From Deinococcus rhizophilus (GTDB taxonomy: Bacteria > Deinococcota > Deinococci > Deinococcales > Deinococcaceae): a DNA stretch of 7,502 nucleotides. Shown one piece after another: positions 1 through 7,218 of the stretch. Every line of letters starts with the position of its first letter. Positions within the stretch are counted from its first letter, which is position 1. The notes under the pieces are model-generated. The model saw only the letters and a program-made list of their open reading frames with translations. It was not told the origin of the DNA and did no database searches. The position numbers and the translations under genes are program-made. The stretch is from positions 845-8,346 of the forward strand of contig NZ_JASNGB010000128.1 in assembly GCF_030271215.1 (NCBI RefSeq), written 5' to 3'.

Positions 1-210
1 CCGGGGGCCAACCTCGCCCTGACGCGGCCCAGCGGCCAACCCAGCCTGCTGGTGGAGACGGGGTACCTCACCGACCCCGGCAACCTGCGGCTGCTGATGT
101 CCCCGGCGGGGCGCGAGCGGCTGGCGGGGGCCATCGCCTCGGGGATCGTGGACTTCTACGCGGCGCAGGCGGCGGGCGGGGTTCGGCCGCCCGTCACGCA
201 GGCCCGCTAG
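1..210 (+). CDS. N-acetylmuramoyl-L-alanine amidase, C-terminal fragment
   Basis: This is the last 69 residues of a gene that begins before the window; reading frame 1 is open from base 1 to the TAG at 208-210. The peptide matches the end of the zinc-dependent Amidase_3 (AmiC/CwlD-like) domain, which cuts the bond between N-acetylmuramic acid and L-alanine in peptidoglycan. The key visible motif is LLVETGYLTDPGN (residues 16-28 of the fragment). Its Glu19 corresponds to the family's catalytic glutamate in the usual 'LVExGFlsN' context. It is followed by the typical closing helices (LLMSPAGRERLAGAIASGI). A short Gly/Pro tail (AAGGVRPPVTQAR) follows the domain. The zinc-binding His/Glu residues and any signal peptide or LysM repeats lie upstream and cannot be seen. 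The protein is expected to act outside the cytoplasmic membrane. The stop codon also forms the first three bases of the next gene's probable -10 box. Confidence 0.88.
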   Translation, partial: PGANLALTRPSGQPSLLVETGYLTDPGNLRLLMSPAGRERLAGAIASGIVDFYAAQAAGGVRPPVTQAR

Positions 211-213
211 GGT
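208..213 (+). promoter_or_regulatory. -10 box TAGGGT for a leaderless transcript of the 220-708 gene
   Basis: TAGGGT fits the TANNNT -10 form and ends 6 nt before the ATG at 220. That would place the transcription start at or next to the start codon. No purine-rich Shine-Dalgarno sequence is present in the 9 nt between genes. The first three bases are the TAG stop of the amidase gene. I found no good -35 hexamer. Leaderless mRNAs with a -10 box in this position are well known in Deinococcus; its use here is inferred. Confidence 0.5.
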
Positions 214-219
214 CTCGCC

Positions 220-708
220 ATGACGCGCCTGCTGTTGCCCGCCGTTCTCCTGGTCCTGTCACTGGGTGCCGCTGCCCAGACGGTCACGGTGATCCCGCCG
301 CCCGCCTCTGTCCAGACAGTGCTGGACGACGTGCGGGCCAGTCTCTCTGCCCCCCGCACGGCCCAGGGGCCGCTGCGCCTGAGCCTCACCCTGCGTTCGT
401 CGCTCGCCTTTGCGCTGCCGTTGGACGTGTCGCGCGACCCGCGCCAGAACTGCGCTTTCGTGCCCAGTGTCCGCGTGCTGCGGGTGGGCACCCGCGAGGT
501 GGTGTATCCCACGCCGGGCGCCGAGCCCCGGCTGTGCGCTCAGGACCTCGAGAGCCGGGTGCTGGCGGCGGGCGGCGAGACCACCTTCACCCGCGAGCTG
601 GACCTGCTCCCCGGCGAGTACATGGTGGAGGGCTGGTACGCCGGGCTTCTCGGCGGCGAACGGGTCAAGGTACCAGCCCGGCCCGTGCGGGTGACGGTGA
701 GGGAGTAG
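220..708 (+). CDS. Small secreted beta-rich protein, single Ig-like/BsuPI-like module
   Basis: A 162-residue protein of unknown function. Residues 1-19 form a clear Sec signal peptide: Arg3, then a leucine/valine-rich core, then the AAA|Q cleavage site. The mature part is one domain with alternating beta-strand patterns (LRLSLTLRSSLAF near 52-64; VRVLRV 84-89; MVEGWY 135-140; VRVTV 156-160). It carries two cysteines, C78 and C106, on either side of a probable beta-hairpin, and a PGEY turn at 131-134 before a strand. The same arrangement occurs in the modules of the proteins at 1319-2086 and 2083-3141, so I regard it as a one-module paralogue. The PGxY-plus-strand ending resembles the end of BsuPI (intracellular proteinase inhibitor) domains, but this match is by eye and inhibitor activity is not shown. 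It starts 9 nt after the amidase stop, so it may also be read through from that gene. It has no Shine-Dalgarno sequence. Confidence 0.8.
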   Translation: MTRLLLPAVLLVLSLGAAAQTVTVIPPPASVQTVLDDVRASLSAPRTAQGPLRLSLTLRSSLAFALPLDVSRDPRQNCAFVPSVRVLRVGTREVVYPTPGAEPRLCAQDLESRVLAAGGETTFTRELDLLPGEYMVEGWYAGLLGGERVKVPARPVRVTVRE

Positions 709-711
709 GCC

Positions 712-1239
712 TCAGCCCCCGCCCAGCCGCGCCTCCAGCCACTGCGCCGTTTCCTCGGCCCCCATCTGCCGGGCCGCCTCTGCGGCCGTGAAGCCGCCCG
801 CGTCGCGGCGCTGCGGGTCGGCGCCGTGGGCGAGCAGCACCTCCAGCATCTCCCCGCGCCCGAACATTGCTGCGAGCATCAGCGGGGTGCGGCCGTCCGG
901 CCCCGCTCCGTCCACCTGCGCCCCGTGCGAGAGCAGCAATTCCAGCATCGCCCGGTCGCCCCGGAAGGCGGCGGCCCCCAGCGGCGTCTGGCCCCGGTCG
1001 TTGAAGACTTCGGGGTCGGCGCCGTGTTCCAGCAGCAGCCGGGCCGCCTCATGGTGCCCGTGGTAGCTCGCCAGCATCAGCAGGCTGTCGCCGCGCTGGT
1101 TGAGCAGGTTGGCCGGGAGGCCGCGCTCCAGCAGCGGCCCGAGCTTGGCCGCGTCCCCGAAACGGACGAGTTCCAGCACGTCCTGCAGAAAAGCGAGGGT
1201 CTCGGCGTCGGGCACGGGGCGGGAGGTGGGGTCGGTCAT
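712..1239 (-). CDS. Ankyrin-repeat protein
   Basis: A 175-residue protein with three full ankyrin repeats of 33 residues and a degenerate capping repeat. Residues 11-46 form a helical start (DAETLAFLQDVLELVRFGD...LLERG) that looks like a worn first repeat. Full repeats run about 47-79 (LLEHGADPE), 80-112 (GQTPLGAAAFRG...LLLSHGA) and 113-145 (GRTPLMLAAMFG...LLAHGADP). A cap follows at 146-173 (GGFTAAEAARQMG). Ankyrin repeats bind protein partners and have no enzymatic role by themselves; the partner is unknown. There is no signal peptide or membrane segment, so it is probably cytoplasmic, unlike its neighbours. It ends 3 bp from the stop of the convergent 220-708 gene and starts 79 bp from the divergent gene at 1319. 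No Shine-Dalgarno sequence precedes the ATG. The only nearby -10-like sequence is CAGACT (1246-1251), 6 nt upstream and one base off TANNNT. Many bacterial ankyrin proteins of this size lie beside catalase genes; no catalase is present here. Confidence 0.9.
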   Translation of the reverse strand: MTDPTSRPVPDAETLAFLQDVLELVRFGDAAKLGPLLERGLPANLLNQRGDSLLMLASYHGHHEAARLLLEHGADPEVFNDRGQTPLGAAAFRGDRAMLELLLSHGAQVDGAGPDGRTPLMLAAMFGRGEMLEVLLAHGADPQRRDAGGFTAAEAARQMGAEETAQWLEARLGGG

Positions 1240-1307
1240 GGAGGCAGTCTGACGCGCGGCGGGCCGGGGTGGAAAGGGGGGTTCAGGTGGAAGTCACGTG
1301 GCCCCTC

Positions 1308-1313
1308 TAGGCT
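1308..1313 (+). promoter_or_regulatory. -10 box TAGGCT before the 1319-2086 gene
   Basis: TAGGCT matches TANNNT and ends 5 nt before the ATG at 1319, slightly closer than the 6-8 nt usual for leaderless promoters. No Shine-Dalgarno sequence is visible apart from a short G run (GGGG, 1314-1317), which lies only 1 nt from the ATG and is too close to act as one. I found no convincing -35 box. The promoter would drive both this gene and the overlapping gene at 2083. Confidence 0.42.
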
Positions 1314-1318
1314 GGGGC

Positions 1319-2086
1319 ATGACCCGCCACTTCTGGCTGCCCACGCTCCTCGCTCTGGCGCTGGCAACTCCAGCCGCCGCACAGGTCCGGCTGACGCTGA
1401 CGCAGCGGTCGCCCGAAGTCCAGCAACCTGTAGAACTGACACTCGAGGTTTACAACTCCGGCAAAACTTCTACCACCATTGGGCGGATTCGGCGCGATTT
1501 CGTCGCCTGCCCGCCTTTCAAACTGTTCGATAAGGTCGGTGGCGCACCCCGCATCGAGCGGTATATCGCCGCCGACTGCGACGTGGGAGAAACCGTGACC
1601 GTCCCGGCAGGCCAGCGGCGGCGTTACCGCGTCACGTTGCCCTGGAATGACCTGCGCCCTGGTGCGTACACGGCCTTCCTCGAACTGCCTGTCAACGGAA
1701 AAACCAGAGCTGTTCCGGCTGACCTGCGCGTCGAGCCGGGGCCGTTCGTGGCCGAGTTGCGTGTGCCGCCCCGCGTAAAGGCCGGGGCGCCGCTGCCGCT
1801 GACCGTCGCTTTTCACAACGTCTGGCGCACCACGCAGCAGGAGGATTTGCGCCTGTGTGGTCACGGTCTGCTGATTCGGAATGGGAACGGGCGCACCGTC
1901 TACGACAACCGCAGAGAGGGCGTCTCTTGCATAGAAAACCTTGTCCTCACCGCTGTCAGGCCCGGCAGCGTCCACATAGAGAAGTGGGTTGACCCGGTGC
2001 CCCTCACCAAGCTCCCGCCGGGGCGCTACACCGCCATTCTCTGGGGGAAGTACAACGCCAGCCTCCCCTTCGAGGTGACCAAATGA
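1319..2086 (+). CDS. Secreted protein with two cysteine-paired Ig-like/BsuPI-like modules
   Basis: A 255-residue protein of unknown function. I chose the ATG at 1319 over the in-frame GTG at 1298. It gives a clean signal peptide (MTRHFWLP, hydrophobic core, AAA|Q cut after residue 21) and puts the TAGGCT box just upstream; the GTG start would add a poor MAPLGWG extension. The mature part holds two modules of about 115 residues. Module 1 (22-138) has C64 and C87 around a hairpin, then RPGAY at 113-117. Module 2 (142-253) has C180 and C204, then PPGRY at 233-237 and a last strand (LPFEVT). Both begin with a strand of the type LTLTQRSPEVQQPVELTLEV, as in Ig-like folds. The layout resembles BsuPI domains, judged by eye. 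Some stretches (about 1430-1560 and 1860-1980) use more A/T-ending codons than the neighbours. The stop overlaps the next start as ATGA, so the two genes are very probably co-transcribed and translationally coupled. Confidence 0.82.
   Translation: MTRHFWLPTLLALALATPAAAQVRLTLTQRSPEVQQPVELTLEVYNSGKTSTTIGRIRRDFVACPPFKLFDKVGGAPRIERYIAADCDVGETVTVPAGQRRRYRVTLPWNDLRPGAYTAFLELPVNGKTRAVPADLRVEPGPFVAELRVPPRVKAGAPLPLTVAFHNVWRTTQQEDLRLCGHGLLIRNGNGRTVYDNRREGVSCIENLVLTAVRPGSVHIEKWVDPVPLTKLPPGRYTAILWGKYNASLPFEVTK
2072..2078 (+). promoter_or_regulatory. Shine-Dalgarno GAGGTGA for the 2083 gene
   Basis: GAGGTGA ends 4 nt before the ATG at 2083 and lies inside the last codons of the upstream gene. It is complementary to the anti-Shine-Dalgarno end of 16S rRNA. 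It is the only strong ribosome binding site in front of a gene start in this window, and it serves the one gene that appears to be internal to an operon. Confidence 0.7.
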
Positions 2087-3141
2087 ACCGCCTGCTCCTG
2101 CCTTTCGCCCTCGCTTTGGGGACCACTGCCCAGGCTCAGGCCACCTCTGCGCTTCAGTTTCGGCTGGAGCCGGAAAATTACCACGCCTACCAGAACGATC
2201 CGCCCCCACCCCTGACCCTCACCCTGACGCTGCGTAACCCCGGCGCCCAGCCCGTGACGGTGACCTGCCGGGCGGTGGGCGGTCCAGTGCTGAAACGGTT
2301 CACGGAGGTTCAGGACGGCGAATCGGTCCTGCGCGACGAGACCGTGGGCGAGCTTCGCCCGCAGACCGGGGCGCCCGTCTGCCGCCGCGTGGGCGAGCGG
2401 CTGACCCTGGCGCCCCGCACGAGCTACACCTACACGCGGGCGCTGGGGCCGCAGACGGTCGGGGCACAGGTCCACTACCGCAGCGGCTGGAACGTCAGCG
2501 CGGCGGCGGGGTCGGGGTGGCTGAGCAGCGGGACGGTCACGGCGCTGGTCGTGCGGGGAAACCGTCCCATTCCCACGCCGAATCCGCAGGCCTATCAGGA
2601 CGCCCTGGACGCCAGCCGCGCCCAGTGGTACACCCGCAGCAGCCGGTCCTCCCGGCCGGACACGCGCCTCTCCTTCGGCCTCGCGGACGAACTCTCGCGG
2701 CAGGCGTTCCTGGCAGAACTGAAAAAGCGTGGGCTAGACCCCAGCCGGGTAGAGATCGAGGTCGCACCGCCTGTGCGCTTCCCGGCGAAGCCGACCCCGG
2801 CCCAGACCGCTTCCGTGACGGTCACGCCCGCCGCGCAGGGCTACCGCTTCACGTTGAAGGTGACGAACCGGACGGGCCAGCCGCTAGAGGTGGCCCAGAG
2901 CTATTGCGAACCGCTCGCCATCGAGCGTGTGCCCGGCGGCCTGCGGATGTGGCAACTCGGCAACGGTCCCTGCCCGGCCGTCGCCGCAGGGTCCATCACC
3001 CTGCGGCCCGGCGAGTCCACCACCAGCGAGGCCCGCTGGGACGGCCAGGACAGCCTCGGCCGCTGCGTGCCGCCCGGCCGGTACCGCGTGCGGATGGCAC
3101 AGGGGCAGTTCGTGGGCGAGGCGGTCTTCACCCTGAAGTGA
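2083..3141 (+). CDS. Secreted protein with two Ig-like/BsuPI-like modules joined by a helical linker
   Basis: A 352-residue exported protein of unknown function. Residues 1-18 are a signal peptide (MNRLLLPFALALG, then AQA|Q). The N-terminal module (about 22-157) has strands LTLTLTLRN (44-52) and VTVTC, with C62 and C100 bracketing a longer hairpin; its PGxY motif is worn away (APRTSY at 110-115). A proline-rich stretch (161-170) leads to a middle region (about 171-235) that includes FGLADELSRQAFLAELKKRG (198-217) and VEIEVAPP (223-230). This looks like a helix followed by a strand, and I cannot name it. The C-terminal module (about 242-352) is the best BsuPI match: a strand around 254-262, C275/C297, LRPGES at 307-312, RWDGQD at 318-323, and CVPPGRYRVRM at 328-338. 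It carries an extra cysteine, C328. The start overlaps the upstream stop (ATGA) and has a good Shine-Dalgarno sequence. argS begins 30 bp later under its own probable promoter. Confidence 0.85.
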   Translation: MNRLLLPFALALGTTAQAQATSALQFRLEPENYHAYQNDPPPPLTLTLTLRNPGAQPVTVTCRAVGGPVLKRFTEVQDGESVLRDETVGELRPQTGAPVCRRVGERLTLAPRTSYTYTRALGPQTVGAQVHYRSGWNVSAAAGSGWLSSGTVTALVVRGNRPIPTPNPQAYQDALDASRAQWYTRSSRSSRPDTRLSFGLADELSRQAFLAELKKRGLDPSRVEIEVAPPVRFPAKPTPAQTASVTVTPAAQGYRFTLKVTNRTGQPLEVAQSYCEPLAIERVPGGLRMWQLGNGPCPAVAAGSITLRPGESTTSEARWDGQDSLGRCVPPGRYRVRMAQGQFVGEAVFTLK

Positions 3142-3157
3142 GCGCCCCCGCCGCTGT

Positions 3158-3163
3158 TAAACT
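3158..3163 (+). promoter_or_regulatory. -10 box TAAACT for leaderless argS
   Basis: TAAACT is the best -10 match in the window and ends 8 nt before the argS ATG at 3172. The 30-nt gap has no Shine-Dalgarno sequence; the spacer before the ATG is the pyrimidine-rich TCCCTCTT. Transcription would start at or within a base of the ATG. A -35 box is not evident; TGAAGT (3134-3139), 18 nt upstream, is a poor match. Confidence 0.6.
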
Positions 3164-3171
3164 TCCCTCTT

Positions 3172-5001
<1,830 letters not shown>

Positions 5002-5019
5002 TCGCCCCGGATGGGGAAG

Positions 5020-5046
5020 GGGGCCCGGGAGACATGCCCAGGCCCC
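5020..5046. terminator. GC-rich hairpin between convergent argS and hydrolase genes
   Basis: GGGGCC (5020-5025) pairs with GGCCCC (5041-5046), and GGG (5027-5029) pairs with CCC (5037-5039). This gives a stem of nine GC pairs with one C/A mismatch and the 7-nt loop AGACATG. It occupies the 63-bp gap between two stop codons facing each other, so it may end transcripts from both sides. No T run follows on either strand, so it is not a classical intrinsic terminator; it could act with Rho or as a 3'-end stabiliser. Confidence 0.45.
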
Positions 5047-5064
5047 TCCGCTGTATTCCCGGCC

Positions 5065-5910
5065 TCAGCGCCGCAGCGCCTGCTCGGTCGCCTGGGCTTC
5101 GAGTCCTCCAAAGAAGTCGGCGAGTTGCCCCGCCACCTTCGGCGAGAAACGGTTGCCGCCGAGGTGTGGGCCGCTGAGCTGCACGAACTGGCTGGGACCG
5201 GGGACGGCGCGGTTTCGCAGACGCACGGCGTTGGTCTGCATGGGCACGACGTCGTCGTCGGGGCTGGCAACCAGGAAGAGGGGAATGCGGGGTGCCTGCT
5301 CGGCCAGGGTCATGGGGTTGTGATGGGCCTCGGGTTCACCGCTGAGGCCGTAGGCGTGCCCGATCTCGGCGCGGCGGGCCAGGGCGGTGCCCCAGGCGCT
5401 TCTCAGGTCGGTCCAGGGGTCGATCAGGGCCACGCCGCCCACCGGGTAGGGGCTGCCCGGCAGGGCGCTGCGCAGGGCCAGCAGCCCGCCCATGCTCAGG
5501 CCCAGCGCGTAGGTGCGCCCGTTCCAGGCAAAGTGCGACCCGGCCTCCTGCCGCAGGCTGGCAACCTGCGCGAGCGCGGCGGGGCTGCCCCAGGTGCTCT
5601 CGCCGCCGTCGTCACTGAGCAGCACGGCCAGCGGCACGTCCAGCAGGGCCTCTGTCAGCACGTTTACCTGCGGGCTGTCCAGCAGCCGCTCGGCGCTCTG
5701 CCCGCGCGGGTGCGACACCACCACCAGCGCACATTCCTGGCGGTAGCACGCGGGCGGCACCCGCAGGAACGACGGGCCGCTGAACCGGTCCAGCCTCACG
5801 GTGTCGGGCTTTTTGGGAAGGGGGAGCGGAGGGGTGGCCGCCGTGGCCGCCGCACCCGTCACGGCGAGGGCGGCCAGGGTGGCGATCAGGGAAAGGGCAA
5901 GGCGGCGCAT
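5065..5910 (-). CDS. Exported alpha/beta hydrolase (probable serine esterase)
   Basis: The ATG at 5910 gives a 281-residue protein. The same frame is open up to an ATG at 5976, but the 22 extra residues are Arg/Gly/His-rich and would bury the signal peptide, so I reject that start. Residues 1-26 (MRRLALSLIATLAALAV, then ATA-A) form a signal peptide. The mature part has the alpha/beta hydrolase layout: a strand ALVVVSHPRG (61-70), the nucleophile elbow GLSMGG (137-142, Ser139), an acid-loop region SPDDDVVP (216-223, Asp218-220 as candidate acid), and a histidine in SGPHLGG (246-252, His249). These would form the Ser-Asp-His triad of an esterase, lipase or peptidase. The substrate cannot be told. 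C55 and C60 may form a disulfide, in keeping with export. In-frame TTG just before the ATG is another possible start. The gene lies 94 bp after the acyltransferase gene on the same strand, so partial co-transcription is possible. Confidence 0.82.
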   Translation of the reverse strand: MRRLALSLIATLAALAVTGAAATAATPPLPLPKKPDTVRLDRFSGPSFLRVPPACYRQECALVVVSHPRGQSAERLLDSPQVNVLTEALLDVPLAVLLSDDGGESTWGSPAALAQVASLRQEAGSHFAWNGRTYALGLSMGGLLALRSALPGSPYPVGGVALIDPWTDLRSAWGTALARRAEIGHAYGLSGEPEAHHNPMTLAEQAPRIPLFLVASPDDDVVPMQTNAVRLRNRAVPGPSQFVQLSGPHLGGNRFSPKVAGQLADFFGGLEAQATEQALRR

Positions 5911-5920
5911 CAACCGGGGC

Positions 5921-5950
5921 ACTTTACCGCCCCGGCGGTGACGGTGTCCT
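5921..5950 (-). promoter_or_regulatory. Probable promoter of the hydrolase gene
   Basis: On the minus strand, TAAAGT (5926-5921) fits TANNNT. AGGACA (5950-5945), 18 nt upstream, matches four of the six bases of the TTGACA -35 consensus. The -10 box ends 10 nt before the ATG at 5910, or 7 nt before an in-frame TTG one codon upstream. Transcription would therefore begin at or within a few bases of the start codon. No Shine-Dalgarno sequence is present. Confidence 0.45.
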
Positions 5951-5957
5951 GACGTGC

Positions 5958-6001
5958 CTGCTGAGCGCCCTCTCATGGGGAGGGGGGGAGCAGGGCAGCA
6001 G
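5958..6001 (-). terminator. Weak hairpin after the acyltransferase gene
   Basis: CTGCTG (5958-5963) can pair with CAGCAG (5996-6001), and CCCT (5968-5971) with AGGG (5992-5995). The result is an imperfect stem with a 4-nt bulge and a 20-nt loop that is G-rich on the plus strand and C-rich in the transcript. It lies just past the acyltransferase stop (6005). There is no T run and the pairing is modest, so this is a weak candidate. Confidence 0.2.
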
Positions 6002-6004
6002 CCT

Positions 6005-7138
6005 TCAGCGCCCGAAGATGAACAGCCCCAGCCGCGTGCCCAGCAGCAGTCGCCCGACGAGCATCGGGATCAGCAGCGCGGTCAGGAAGGAGAGGGTCAC
6101 CGTCAGCGCGAGGCTGAGGGGGCCGCCGCTCGGGAGGCCCACCCCGTACTCCAGAAGTTGCAGCAGGGCCGGGTGAATCAGGTAGATGGGCAGGCTGACC
6201 GTCCCCAGCGTGGCGATGGCCCGCCGCAGCCTGCCCCCGCCCTGCGGCCTGCGCTCCTGCCAGGCGTAGGCCGCGCCCAGCAGCGTCAGCGCCACCAGGA
6301 TGGAATAGCCCCAGTTCAGCGCGTTGTAGTGCAGCGGCACGGTGGGCTCGCCCTTCAGGTTCCCCACGGCGGTGGGCAGGTACAGCGCAAAGACCACCGC
6401 CAGGGCACCCAGCAGCCAGGGCAGGCGCCTGCGCCACCACGCCGGAAACTCGTCCAGCCGCGCCCCCACCCCGATCCCGGTCAGGACGGGCAGCAGGTAC
6501 CACAGCACCGTGCTCGCGGGGAATTGCAGGGTCAGCACCTCGCGGTTCAGGAAGTACATCCCGAGTTGCACGGCGGCGCCCAGCCCCAGCATCACGCCGA
6601 TGGACGGGCGACGCCGCGCCAGCGGCAGCAGCAGCGGCAGCAGCAGGTAGACCTCCAGCGCCACCAGCAGGAAGTACAGGTGAAAGCTCGCCTTGCCGTA
6701 CAGCAGCCAGAAACTCCAGCGCTCGGGGTCCGTGAGCTGCTCGGGGGGGCGCTGGGTGGTCACCACGTACCACACGGCATACAGGGCGCTCCACAGCACG
6801 TAGGGCCACGCCCCCCGCGTCACCCGCCGGGTGAAGTAGCGCCGCAGGTCGAACTTCTTCAGCAGGCTGCGGGTCAGCACCACCGCCGAGAGAAAGACGA
6901 AGGCGGGCACCGCGAAGTGCAGGGTGCGGTTGAGGATCAGCAACAGCTCGTGCGCCAGCGACCCCGCCTCGGCGTGCCGCAGCGCCATGCCGCTGGTGTG
7001 GTGCGCCACGACCTCCATGATGGTCAGCCCCCGGAAGGTGTCCACCGCCGTGAGGCGCGGGGCGGCCGTGGCCCCCTGCTCCAGGGGCGCGGTCGAAGAG
7101 GCGGCCAGGGCAGAGGTGGCGGGAGCAGGCTCGGACAT
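6005..7138 (-). CDS. Acyltransferase-3 (OafA/YrhL-like) integral membrane protein
   Basis: A 377-residue multi-pass membrane protein of the acyltransferase-3 family, whose members move acyl groups (often acetyl) across or onto surface sugars such as O-antigen, exopolysaccharide or peptidoglycan. After an Ala/Pro/Thr-rich 27-residue start comes RLTAVDTFRGLTIMEVVAHH (28-47). Here Arg36 and His47 fit the family's R-x10-H motif. TLHFAVPAFVFLSAVVL (72-88) and YLIHP (319-323) are further family marks. I count about ten hydrophobic segments spread from residue 36 to 367. The overall pattern resembles the IcaC-like branch of the family, by eye only. The sugar and acyl donor cannot be told from the sequence, and no glycosyltransferase or polysaccharide cluster is in view. 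A 12-bp tandem repeat at 6621-6644 encodes an LLLPLLLP stretch within a membrane segment. It starts 80 bp after tyrA on the same strand. Confidence 0.9.
   Translation of the reverse strand: MSEPAPATSALAASSTAPLEQGATAAPRLTAVDTFRGLTIMEVVAHHTSGMALRHAEAGSLAHELLLILNRTLHFAVPAFVFLSAVVLTRSLLKKFDLRRYFTRRVTRGAWPYVLWSALYAVWYVVTTQRPPEQLTDPERWSFWLLYGKASFHLYFLLVALEVYLLLPLLLPLARRRPSIGVMLGLGAAVQLGMYFLNREVLTLQFPASTVLWYLLPVLTGIGVGARLDEFPAWWRRRLPWLLGALAVVFALYLPTAVGNLKGEPTVPLHYNALNWGYSILVALTLLGAAYAWQERRPQGGGRLRRAIATLGTVSLPIYLIHPALLQLLEYGVGLPSGGPLSLALTVTLSFLTALLIPMLVGRLLLGTRLGLFIFGR
6621..6644. repeat. Perfect 12-bp tandem repeat, two copies
   Basis: AGCGGCAGCAGC occurs twice end to end (6621-6632 and 6633-6644) inside the acyltransferase gene. 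Read on the minus strand it encodes Leu-Leu-Leu-Pro twice in a membrane segment. The unit is a multiple of three, so slippage would add or remove four residues without breaking the frame. The repeat may only reflect leucine CTG codon bias. Confidence 0.7.
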
Positions 7139-7147
7139 CCGGCTGCC

Positions 7148-7153
7148 ACTCTA
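7148..7153 (-). promoter_or_regulatory. -10 box TAGAGT before the acyltransferase gene
   Basis: TAGAGT on the minus strand matches TANNNT and ends 9 nt before the ATG at 7138. That would leave a 5' leader of only about 1-3 nt. No Shine-Dalgarno sequence lies in front of the ATG (GGCAGCCGG). TGGACG, 20 nt upstream, resembles a -35 box but is too far away. Read-through from tyrA is the alternative source of the transcript. Confidence 0.4.
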
Positions 7154-7164
7154 CCCGGCCCACG

Positions 7165-7202
7165 CATGAGGGGCGTCCATCCAAAGGCGGGGGCGGCTCA
7201 TG
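7165..7202. repeat. Short inverted repeat CATGAG/CTCATG between tyrA and the acyltransferase gene
   Basis: CATGAG (7165-7170) and CTCATG (7197-7202) form a 6-bp inverted repeat separated by 26 nt. It lies in the 80-bp gap after the tyrA stop. The stem is short and lacks a T run, so it could be a weak terminator, a protein-binding site or chance. The gap otherwise holds only the -10 candidate. Confidence 0.3.
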
Positions 7203-7218
7203 GAGAGGAGAGGCCCGG

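Noticed and set aside
1246..1251. CAGACT on the minus strand, 6 nt before the ankyrin ATG, considered as a leaderless -10 box
   Set aside because: The first base departs from TANNNT and no -35 box supports it. It is noted within the ankyrin entry but is too weak for its own feature.
1298..1318. GTG at 1298 as the start of the two-module gene
   Set aside because: It adds MAPLGWG before an already ideal signal peptide and would put the TAGGCT box inside the coding region. The ATG at 1319 is better.
1307..2209. A 300-codon minus-strand open frame across the two-module gene
   Set aside because: It covers the signal peptide and modules of the plus-strand gene, has no domain features, and is best explained as a shadow.
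3126..3138. CTTCA/TGAAG hairpin at the end of the third module gene, considered as a terminator
   Set aside because: The stem is only 5 bp with a 3-nt loop, lies inside the coding sequence and has no T run.
7151..7201. A 16-codon minus-strand frame (MSRPRLWMDAPHAWAG) that ends at the TAG of the TAGAGT box, considered as a leader peptide
   Set aside because: It has only a pyrimidine-rich sequence before its ATG and no -10 box at the right distance. Its two Trp codons are not adjacent, and there is no attenuator-like pair of stems. It is probably chance.
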